DNA from: DASRCB01 sp035653295
GTDB lineage: Bacteria > Acidobacteriota > Terriglobia > Bryobacterales > Bryobacteraceae
Length of the DNA: 11,692 nt
NCBI GenBank assembly: GCA_035653295.1
Contig: DASRCB010000339.1
Span: 1 to 11,692 of the forward strand
Direction: 5' to 3'
Shown: in pieces, positions 6,390-11,692 of the stretch
How the letters are laid out: each line of letters opens with the position of its first letter
Position numbering within the stretch: the first letter of the stretch is position 1
Position numbers and translations under genes: made by a program
Notes under the pieces: model-generated
The model's database searches: none
What the model was told of the DNA's origin: nothing
Seen by the model: only the letters and a program-made list of their open reading frames with translations

Positions 6390-7103
6390 ATGGAACGAAT
6401 GAAAATGACTCGGCGGCGGCTGATCGCGGCCGCGGCGGGAGTCCCCATGCTGGCGGCGGGGCGACATTTGAGAGTGGTTGTGACCGGCGGACATCCCGGC
6501 GATCCCGAGTACGGGTGCGGCGGAACCGTCGCCCGCTACACAGACGCCGGGCACGACGTTACACTTCTGTACCTCAACCGCGGTCAGAAGACCTGTCCCG
6601 AAACCGAAGGCGATCCGGGAAGCCGGGTGCGTGTGGCGGAAGCGGAAAAGGCGTGCAATATTCTGGGGGCGAAGCCGGCTTTTGCCGGACAATGCGACGC
6701 GCACTCGGTGGTGGACAATGCCCACTACGACGAGTTTCGCCGCGTGCTTGATGGCCTCAGGCCGGATGTCGTCTTTACGCACTGGCCGATCGACCAGCAT
6801 CGCGACCACACCGCCCTCTCGCTGCTGGTGCACGATTGCTGGCTGAAGTCGGACAAGCGCTTTGGGCTTTATTATTATGAGGTCGGAGAAGACACGATGA
6901 TGTTCACGCCGACGGAATACGTGGACATCACGGCGGCAGAGTCGCGCCGGCGCGCGGCCTGTTACGCGCACGCTTCGCAATCGCCGGACCGTTTCTATCC
7001 CGAGCAGGTCCAGATCAGCCGCTTTCGCGGCGTGGAGAGCGGGTATGGCCACGCCGAAGCCTTCATTCGACATCTGCAGGGCCCGGGTGGTCTGCTGCCC
7101 TGA
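6390..7103 (+). CDS. PIG-L family (GlcNAc-PI de-N-acetylase-like) protein with variant metal motif
   Basis: A 237-residue member of the LmbE/PIG-L superfamily, zinc enzymes that remove acetyl groups from GlcNAc-type substrates (for example MshB, BshB). The superfamily HPDDE motif appears as GGHPGDPEYGCGG (33-45), and the second metal/catalytic motif as WPIDQHRDH (132-140), with H137 and H140. H35 and D38 would be zinc ligands, but the first Asp, the general base in MshB, is Gly37 here and a Pro separates D38 from E40. The rest is well kept (VARYTDAGHDVTLLYLNRGQ, 47-66; AEAEKACNILGA, 83-94; CYAHASQ, 191-197). The N-terminus MERMKMTRRRLIAAAAGVPM resembles a Tat-type signal (TRRRLI then Ala-rich), so export is possible. 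Start at 6390 has GGTGGG 6 nt upstream; ATGs at 6399 and 6405 are alternatives. The substrate is unknown. Confidence 0.82.
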   Translation: MERMKMTRRRLIAAAAGVPMLAAGRHLRVVVTGGHPGDPEYGCGGTVARYTDAGHDVTLLYLNRGQKTCPETEGDPGSRVRVAEAEKACNILGAKPAFAGQCDAHSVVDNAHYDEFRRVLDGLRPDVVFTHWPIDQHRDHTALSLLVHDCWLKSDKRFGLYYYEVGEDTMMFTPTEYVDITAAESRRRAACYAHASQSPDRFYPEQVQISRFRGVESGYGHAEAFIRHLQGPGGLLP

Positions 7104-7109
7104 GGGCCT

Positions 7110-7286
7110 TCAGCGCTGCGCGGCGAGAATGAAAACGACCGCCATGACCAGCGCCATTGCGGCCGGCCATAAGAGGAAGTATTCGATGGCGGCGCGCCGC
7201 AGACGGGCGCGTTTCCGCCGAGCCAGAACGGCGCCGAGCGAGGGAGCGCTGAGAAGAACGACGTCGATTTCGACGGTCCGCTTCAC
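7110..7286 (-). CDS. Putative 58-residue single-span membrane protein
   Basis: An unrecognised small frame that I think is real. It reads VKRTVEIDVVLLSAPSLGAV from a GTG at 7286, then a basic stretch ARRKRARLRR (22-31), then a hydrophobic span (about 36-56, FLLWPAAMALVMAVVFILA) and a short AAQR tail. The basic patch before the span predicts N-terminus inside. Its stop lies 6 bp from the stop of the convergent PIG-L gene, a tidy arrangement for a real gene, and the composition is natural, whereas the longer overlapping minus-strand frame is Arg-rich and shadow-like. Weaknesses: GTG start, no clear Shine-Dalgarno, small size. The frame continues upstream to a TGA at 7313-7311, beyond which another open stretch lies in the same frame, so it could be the 3' part of an interrupted gene. 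Confidence 0.4.
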   Translation of the reverse strand: MKRTVEIDVVLLSAPSLGAVLARRKRARLRRAAIEYFLLWPAAMALVMAVVFILAAQR

Positions 7287-7310
7287 ATGCGATGGATGCC
7301 AGGCGGCGTG

Positions 7311-7427
7311 TCACTGTTTCATTTCGCTTCGGTGGCTTTGCTCGCAAACTGCGGGTAAAGGCAGGGTTGCCTGCCAGGGATCCCGATGGGCCTGGGGTGG
7401 CGGCGTGGTCCGGAACACTTCAGCCAT
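7311..7427 (-). CDS. Putative 38-residue ORF, possibly the 5' part of an interrupted gene
   Basis: From an ATG at 7427 the minus strand reads MAEVFRTTPPPQAHRDPW and ends SHRSEMKQ before a TGA at 7313-7311. The frame is also open upstream of this ATG to a TTA-containing stretch near 7514, so the start is arbitrary. Nothing is recognised. It shares its reading frame with the 58-residue membrane-protein ORF downstream, with only that TGA and eight codons between them. The simplest readings are one gene broken by a nonsense change, two small genes, or chance. Confidence 0.2.
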   Translation of the reverse strand: MAEVFRTTPPPQAHRDPWQATLPLPAVCEQSHRSEMKQ

Positions 7428-7447
7428 GACGTGTTTGCGGTTAAAAT
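7419..7447 (+). promoter_or_regulatory. Candidate promoter for the methyltransferase gene
   Basis: TTCAGC (7419-7424) and TAAAAT (7442-7447) are separated by 17 bp, a sigma-70-like pair with a good -10 and a weak -35. Transcription would begin near 7454, leaving a leader of about 60 nt. TAAAAT is one of the few AT-rich hexamers in this stretch. Unproven. Confidence 0.3.
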
Positions 7448-7454
7448 GGGGCTC

Positions 7455-7514
7455 ATGCTTGAATCCCGGCAGCTGCGCGGCGGAGGCACCACCACAGAGA
7501 GGCGCCCCAGTTAA
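7455..7514 (+). other. Possible leader ORF ending on the methyltransferase start
   Basis: An open frame reads MLESRQLRGGGTTTERRPS from the ATG at 7455 (another in-frame ATG lies at 7446) and stops at TAA 7512-7514. The last A of this stop is the first base of the methyltransferase ATG (TAATG), so terminating ribosomes could reinitiate. The ORF is too short to judge as protein-coding and may be chance. Confidence 0.2.
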
Positions 7515-8614
7515 TGGCTCGCGCCGGCGGCAGCCTCGCGCATCGCGTTACCAACTGGGTACAGATCTGGCTGGGAGAGAGATTCCTGCTGAAGCCGTCG
7601 TTCGAGCGGATGTATCTGGTTCTGGGCGGCCACATCTTCTTTCAAACGCTCAGCGCGGCCATCCAGCTGGAACTTTTTCCGCTGATCGAGAAAAACGGGC
7701 GCATGACGCGCGCCGAAATCGCCGCGGCCCTGAACTGCGCCGATCAGCCGATACGCATCCTGCTGCTGGGATGCGTGACGCTGCGGCTTCTGCATAAGCG
7801 CGGCGCTTATTATTCCAATACGTTTCTGGGAAAGCAGCTTTTTCTACCGGAATCGCGGCGGAATATTATCGACGTGGTGCGCTGGCAGCATGAAATCAAC
7901 TATCGCGCGATGTTTCATTTCGGCGAGGCCATTCGCGCCAACCGCAACGTCGGGCTGAGTGAGTTTGAGGGGAACGAGCCGACCCTGTATGAGCGGCTGG
8001 TCCACGACCAGCGCCTGGAGCTGATCTTTCAGCGGGCAATGGAACGCATCTCGGCGCAGGCGAACGAGATGCTGGTGAACAGCCTCGACCTTACCGACAC
8101 GAAGTACCTGGTCGACGTAGGGGGCGGGGTGGGGGCCAATATCATCGCTTTTGCGCGGAAGTTCCCCGGCCTGCGAGCCGCTGTTTTCGATTCGCCGACG
8201 GTCTGCGAGATTGCGCGGTCGCACATCGCGGAACAGGGATTCTCAGACAGGCTGGGCGCGGTGGCCGGAAACTGCTTCGTCGACCCCTTCCCGAAAGAAG
8301 CGGACGCGATTCTTTTCTGTCATTTTTTCACGATATGGTCGGAAGCGCACAACCGGCAACTACTGAGAAAGTGCTATGAGACGCTTCCCTCCGGCGGCTC
8401 TGTGATCATTTTCAACATGATGCAGCGCAACACGGAGGACGGGCCGCACAGCGCCGCCATGGGGTCACCCTATTTCCTGACGCTCGCCACCGGCGAAGGC
8501 ATGCTTTATACCTGGCGCGAGTACGAGCAGTGGATGAAGGACGCCGGCTTCGCTTCGGTCACGGCCAGGCGGCTGCCCCGCGATCATGGTCTGATTATCG
8601 GCCGGAAGGCTTAG
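7514..8614 (+). CDS. SAM-dependent O-methyltransferase family 2 homologue lacking the usual catalytic His
   Basis: A 366-residue protein with the two-part layout of family-2 methyltransferases from polyketide, carotenoid and plant phenylpropanoid pathways. The N-terminal winged-helix/dimerisation part includes IQLELFPLIEKNGRMTRAEI (50-69) and the wing LLHKRGAYYSNTFLGKQLF (92-110). The Rossmann domain has the SAM motif YLVDVGGGVGANI (198-210), VFDSPTV (224-230), ADAILFCHFFTIWSEAHNR (263-281) and LPSGGSVIIFNMMQ (291-304), ending GLIIGRKA. In canonical enzymes the fourth segment reads xLHDWxD, its His being the general base; here it is FTIWSE (T273 in the His position). BchU-type enzymes also lack it, so this may be another reaction or a Cys/His variant. 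AGAGAGG about 12 nt upstream is a plausible Shine-Dalgarno. The flavoprotein gene follows on the same strand after about 90 bp, suggesting a shared pathway. Confidence 0.85.
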   Translation: MARAGGSLAHRVTNWVQIWLGERFLLKPSFERMYLVLGGHIFFQTLSAAIQLELFPLIEKNGRMTRAEIAAALNCADQPIRILLLGCVTLRLLHKRGAYYSNTFLGKQLFLPESRRNIIDVVRWQHEINYRAMFHFGEAIRANRNVGLSEFEGNEPTLYERLVHDQRLELIFQRAMERISAQANEMLVNSLDLTDTKYLVDVGGGVGANIIAFARKFPGLRAAVFDSPTVCEIARSHIAEQGFSDRLGAVAGNCFVDPFPKEADAILFCHFFTIWSEAHNRQLLRKCYETLPSGGSVIIFNMMQRNTEDGPHSAAMGSPYFLTLATGEGMLYTWREYEQWMKDAGFASVTARRLPRDHGLIIGRKA

Positions 8615-8681
8615 CGGGCGTGATGAGAGTCGCGGCGACACGCAGTGATTTCCCGCGGGGGAGCTACTCGCAAAAGAAAGC

Positions 8682-8702
8682 GTGCAAGCCAAGGGCTTGC
8701 GC
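8682..8702 (+). repeat. Hairpin over the ribosome-binding region of the flavoprotein gene
   Basis: GCAAGCC (8684-8690), loop AAG, GGCTTGC (8694-8700) is a perfect 7-bp inverted repeat, extendable to 9 bp with one G-U pair. The only AAGGG purine tract (8691-8695) before the ATG at 8706 sits in its loop and 3' arm, so the fold would mask it. There is no T-tract, so this is not a typical intrinsic terminator. It could be a translation-control element or a copy of a dispersed palindromic repeat. Confidence 0.45.
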
Positions 8703-8705
8703 TAC

Positions 8706-10352
8706 ATGGAAGATCGGGCGATGACCCCGTTCGTGGAGGAACTGGGTCGGGAGATCGGCGCGGAGAAGATCCGGACCGACGATGCGGTGCGAGCGTCGTT
8801 TTCGCGAACCACGGCGCCGGACGGCACGAGGCCGCTTGGGGTGGCAACACCCGCGTCGCGGGAAGACGTACGGGCTATCGTACGCGCGGCGGCGCGTCAC
8901 CGAGTCGCCCTGTTTCCGATCAGCCGCGGCAAAAACTGGGGTTACGGCGACGCCTGTGCGCCACAGCCTGACAACCTGATCGTCGACCTCTCCGGCATGA
9001 ACCGCATCATCGAGGTGAATGCGGAGCTGGCGTACGCGGTAATCGAGCCGGGGGTCACTCAGGGGGAACTGGTAAGTCATCTCGAGCGGGAGCGGTTGCC
9101 GCTGATTCTCGATACGACCGGCGCGGGACCGGACGCGAGCATCGTCGGGAACGTGCTGGAACGCGGGTCGGGCCACACGCCGTACGGCGATCATTTCGCC
9201 ACCTCCTGCAATTACGAAATCGTGCTGCCCGATGGCTCGATAATTCAGACCGGCTTCGGCTCGTACCCGAATGCGCGCGCGCAGAACGTATATAAGTACG
9301 GCATCGGTCCGACGCTCGATGGCCTGTTTACGCAATCCAATCTGGGCATCGTGACGCGCATGACCGTCTGGCTGATGGCCGCGCCGGAGAATTTCGCCAT
9401 GTTTATCGTGGCGTTCCGCGAGAAGGCAAGCCTCGGGCCGTTCATGGAGGCGGTGCGCCGTTTGCGTCTGGCCGGCAGCATTCGCAGCACCATGCACTGC
9501 TTCAACCGGGGGCGTCTGCTGGCGGGCGCGACGAGATTTCCGTGGGACAAGGCGGATGGGCGGCAGGCGCTCGAGGTGGCGCATCCCGACGTTTATCAGG
9601 CCATGTGCGAGCAGTTCGGTTTACCGGAGTGGGGCGCCACGGGATCGATCCACGGGAGCGCGGCCGAAGTGCGCGCCACGGGAAAGACGATCCGCGCTGC
9701 TCTGAAGAGCGTGCCCGGGCTGGAGCGCATCGTTGTTCTCGGCGAGCGGGCCTTTGCCACGAGCCAGACGCTGGCCCGCTGGCTGCGCCCGGTTGCGGGC
9801 TCGAGTCTGTTGCTGAAACGGCTGGACAGCATCCGTCTCGGCAGGGACATGCTGCAAGGGCGACCGTCGTGGGAAACGCTGAAGGGATCGCATTGGCGCG
9901 CGCGCACGGCTCCGGCAAGTTCGCAAACGGATCCGAACGAGACCGGTTCCGGTCTGGCGTGGATTGCTCCCATTCTGCCACTGACCGCCTCGGCGATGAG
10001 CGAGGTTTCCGAACTGGCGGAAACCGCATTTCATCGATACGGGTTCGAGTACCAGGCGACCTTCACCGCGTTCAGCGAGCGAGCGGCGATCGCAGTGCTC
10101 AGCATTTCTTTCGACAATGCGAGCGGGGACGAGCGTGACCGGGCACGGAATTGCCAGGGAGAATTGCTGGATGGGCTTCTCGCGCGCGGGTACGTGCCCT
10201 ACCGCGGACCGGTATCGGTGATGCGGCCCATTTGGAAGGTCGCGCCCGAGTACTGGCGTGGCGTGGGGAGCCTCAAGGCGTGTATCGACCCAGGAGGCGT
10301 GATCGCGCCGGGGAGGTACATCCCGGAAGCGACCGCGGGCGTCCAAACCTGA
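8706..10352 (+). CDS. FAD-binding oxidoreductase of the vanillyl-alcohol oxidase / 4-cresol dehydrogenase type
   Basis: A 548-residue flavoprotein that by family would oxidise a para-substituted phenol or similar. The FAD domain has TPASREDVRAIVRAA (48-62), SRGKNWGYGDA (73-83), VIEPGVTQGEL (112-122), GNVLERGSGHTPYGDHF (148-164) and DGLFTQSNLGIVTRMTVWLM (205-224), very close to PchF and VAO. Against PchF from memory, Tyr80 matches Tyr95, Tyr499-Arg500 match Tyr473-Arg474, and Arg537 (APGR) matches Arg512, so the phenol-binding residues look kept. The covalent-flavin Tyr384 region (LYNWRGGGGS) aligns with GSHWR (394-398), giving Ser395/His396, followed by an insertion of about 17 residues. Flavin attachment is therefore unclear. 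Start alternatives: GTG 8682, ATG 8706, and ATG 8721 with GGAAG 8 nt upstream. It follows the methyltransferase gene, probably in one unit, and ends 21 bp from the convergent DUF488 stop. Confidence 0.87.
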   Translation: MEDRAMTPFVEELGREIGAEKIRTDDAVRASFSRTTAPDGTRPLGVATPASREDVRAIVRAAARHRVALFPISRGKNWGYGDACAPQPDNLIVDLSGMNRIIEVNAELAYAVIEPGVTQGELVSHLERERLPLILDTTGAGPDASIVGNVLERGSGHTPYGDHFATSCNYEIVLPDGSIIQTGFGSYPNARAQNVYKYGIGPTLDGLFTQSNLGIVTRMTVWLMAAPENFAMFIVAFREKASLGPFMEAVRRLRLAGSIRSTMHCFNRGRLLAGATRFPWDKADGRQALEVAHPDVYQAMCEQFGLPEWGATGSIHGSAAEVRATGKTIRAALKSVPGLERIVVLGERAFATSQTLARWLRPVAGSSLLLKRLDSIRLGRDMLQGRPSWETLKGSHWRARTAPASSQTDPNETGSGLAWIAPILPLTASAMSEVSELAETAFHRYGFEYQATFTAFSERAAIAVLSISFDNASGDERDRARNCQGELLDGLLARGYVPYRGPVSVMRPIWKVAPEYWRGVGSLKACIDPGGVIAPGRYIPEATAGVQT

Positions 10353-10373
10353 ATCGCTTCGGGCTGATTGATC

Positions 10374-10760
10374 TTATGTCAGGCTGGCGCCGCGCTCAGC
10401 GAGCAGTTTCCTCAGAATGGAACGGTGACAGCGCTCCTCGTTTTCGCAGTAACAGCCGATGGCGAAGTTGGTTTGGTGAGACAAGGCCGCGAGGAAGTCG
10501 AGGAGCCTGGAGGCGTCCGGCTGCTTCATCTCCGTCCGGAACCGGCGCTCGAATGTTTTCCAGGACCGCTGGTCAGGGGAATGCAGCGCGAGGCTCACCA
10601 GGTCCGGTGTTGGTGAAAGCATCGGCAGCCAGACATCGTAGTAATCGAGCTCCGCGAATTTTGCTTTCGGCACGCCGCGGGGCGGGCGCCGGACCGTGCC
10701 GAGGCGCAGGCCCTCACTGGGCCGCCTCGGTGACCCCAGCCTCACAACTCGAATGGGCAA
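10374..10760 (-). CDS. DUF488 family protein
   Basis: A 128-residue DUF488 protein of unknown biochemical role, probably cytoplasmic. The family features are clear: MPIRVVRLGSPRRPSEGLRL (1-20), GTVRRPPRGVPK (21-32), DYYDVWLPMLSPT (39-51), SRLLDFLAALSH (84-95) and the C-terminal cysteine motif GCYCENEERCHRSIL (102-116), with C103, C105, C111 and H112 as possible metal ligands. Length is normal. The family-typical N-terminus is reached only by starting at 10760, which places the first 47 nt inside the 3' end of the upstream cysteine-synthase-like gene, in another frame. The overlap implies one transcript and coupled translation. No function should be read from the neighbour alone. Confidence 0.85.
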   Translation of the reverse strand: MPIRVVRLGSPRRPSEGLRLGTVRRPPRGVPKAKFAELDYYDVWLPMLSPTPDLVSLALHSPDQRSWKTFERRFRTEMKQPDASRLLDFLAALSHQTNFAIGCYCENEERCHRSILRKLLAERGASLT

Positions 10761-11692
10761 GCTCGCCTCCTGTGCCCAGCTTACTGCCGAAACTCCTCAG
10801 ATACTTCATGCCCGTGTCGCACATGATGGTGACGACTGTGGCGCCAGGGCGGAGTTGCTCAGCCACGCGCAGCGCGGCGATGACGTTGGCGCCGGTCGAG
10901 GTTCCCGCGAACACACCCTCTTCACGCGCGAGCCGCAGGGCCATGGCCACGGCGTCATCAGTGGAGACGCGCTCGATTGCATCGGCGACGCCCGTGCGCC
11001 AGAGCGGGGGGATGAAGCCGACGCCGATGCCATCGATTTTGTGAGCGCCGGGTTGGCCGCCGGACAGAACCGGTGACTCGGCGGGCTCGACGGCGATCAC
11101 TCGGATTTGCGGGTTACGGGCGCGCAGACCTTCTGCGTTACCGCGCAGGCTGGCCGCAGTGCCAACGCTCTGGACAAAGGCATCGACACGGCCATCGGAC
11201 TGGCTCCAGATCTCATCGGCCATGCGGTGATAAGCGGGGACCTGATCGGCGTTGTGCAGCTGATTGGTCCAGTAGGCGCCCGTTTTCGCGGTGGTGATGC
11301 GAGCGGCTTCGATGAGGTCGCGGGTCAGCTTTTCGGTCATGCGGCCGGCGTCGCTGGGGACGATCTGCAGCTTCGCTCCGAGGATCCGCATGTGATCGAG
11401 CTTTTCCTGGGCGAACGCATCGGAGGTCACGATATGCAACGGGTAGCGCTTCACGGCGCAGACGAACGCGAGTGAAACGCCGGTGCTGCCGCCGGTGTAT
11501 TCGACCACCGGCTGACCGGCGGACAGCCGCCCATCGCGCTCCGCTGTCTCAATCATGGCGAGGGCCATCCGGTCCTTCATGCTGCCGGTGGGATTTTCGC
11601 TCTCGAGCTTCAGGAGAATGCGCGCGCCGTTCGCGGGAGCAATACTGCGCAGCGGCAGCAACGGCGTATTGCCGATGCAGTCCAGGATGGTC
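10714..11692 (-). CDS. Cysteine synthase family PLP-dependent enzyme (5' end beyond the window)
   Basis: At least 326 codons of a fold-type II PLP enzyme, the family of O-acetylserine sulfhydrylase and cystathionine beta-synthase. The frame runs off the right edge; its first visible codons read TILDCIGNTPLLPLRS, near the family's N-terminus, so only a few residues are missing. The PLP lysine lies in ENPTGSMKDRMA (Lys codon at 11577-11575). The phosphate/substrate loop reads EYTGGSTGVSLAF in place of the classical TSGNTG. Further motifs are FVQSVGTAASLRG, GGQPGAHKIDGIGVGFIPPLW, EEGVFAGTSTGANV and VVTIMCDTGMKYL. I recall a subgroup with TGGSTG annotated only as cysteine synthase family, so true cysteine synthesis is not assured, and I give no symbol. 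The 3' end overlaps the DUF488 start by 47 bp. No TTG start at 11661 is needed. Confidence 0.88.
   Translation of the reverse strand, partial: TILDCIGNTPLLPLRSIAPANGARILLKLESENPTGSMKDRMALAMIETAERDGRLSAGQPVVEYTGGSTGVSLAFVCAVKRYPLHIVTSDAFAQEKLDHMRILGAKLQIVPSDAGRMTEKLTRDLIEAARITTAKTGAYWTNQLHNADQVPAYHRMADEIWSQSDGRVDAFVQSVGTAASLRGNAEGLRARNPQIRVIAVEPAESPVLSGGQPGAHKIDGIGVGFIPPLWRTGVADAIERVSTDDAVAMALRLAREEGVFAGTSTGANVIAALRVAEQLRPGATVVTIMCDTGMKYLRSFGSKLGTGGELAHSSCEAGVTEAAQ

Noticed and set aside
7063..7347. 94-codon minus-strand frame in the gap after PIG-L.
   Set aside because: Extremely Arg-rich and runs into the PIG-L coding end; the neighbouring frame with a membrane span is far more protein-like.
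7361..7376. GGCAGG-GTTG-CCTGCC hairpin as a terminator.
   Set aside because: Six-bp stem with no T-tract on either strand and 250 bp beyond the PIG-L stop; likely chance in GC-rich sequence.
7045..7797. 250-codon plus-strand frame bridging PIG-L and the methyltransferase.
   Set aside because: It overlaps two recognised genes in another frame, and its translation has the composition of a shadow.
10714..11661. TTG at 11661 as the start of the PLP enzyme.
   Set aside because: The frame continues to the window edge with family-typical DCIGNTPLLPL, so the true start lies outside the window.

Overview
The window is GC-rich, almost fully coding bacterial DNA with no RNA genes, insertion sequences, CRISPR arrays or phage genes that I can see. 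The gene set points to a soil Acidobacteriota relative, perhaps of the Solibacter/Bryobacter group: a secreted NHL-propeller protein, a secreted GH18 chitinase, a P460-type cytochrome and a GlcNAc-PI-deacetylase-like protein. That placement is an inference from gene content, not from a marker gene.

Layout. At 1-2032 (+) lies an electron transfer flavoprotein pair, etfB then etfA, overlapping by ATGA. An open frame of uncertain meaning runs into etfB from upstream. At 2051-3961 (+) is an exported NHL-repeat protein whose C-terminus looks frameshifted or cut short. At 4096-5421 (+) is an exported GH18 chitinase-like protein, preceded by a cluster of CTGTT/AACAG motifs and carrying a 12-bp perfect palindrome on its start codon. 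At 5443-6356 (-) is a two-gene unit, a P460-type cytochrome followed by a translationally coupled 114-residue unknown. At 6390-7103 (+), only 33 bp from the divergent cytochrome start, is a PIG-L family deacetylase homologue with an altered metal/base motif.

The stretch 7104-7513 has no long gene. On the minus strand it holds two short open frames in the same reading frame, separated by one TGA. The distal one encodes a credible 58-residue single-span membrane protein ending 6 bp from the PIG-L stop. At 7514-10352 (+) is a probable two-gene unit, a family-2 O-methyltransferase homologue and a vanillyl-alcohol-oxidase/4-cresol-dehydrogenase-type flavoprotein. Both have changes at positions that define the textbook chemistry, so they may act in an uncharacterised small-molecule or aromatic pathway. 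At 10374-11692 (-) is a cysteine-synthase-family PLP enzyme, running off the right edge, overlapped by a DUF488 gene.

How they fit together. The ETF pair would pass electrons from acyl-CoA or similar dehydrogenases encoded elsewhere. The chitinase and perhaps the PIG-L protein fit use of chitin or other amino-sugar polymers outside the cytoplasm. The methyltransferase/flavoprotein pair is the best candidate for an undescribed function. No defence system or mobile element is evident. All alignments were made by eye from memory of the families; no search was run.
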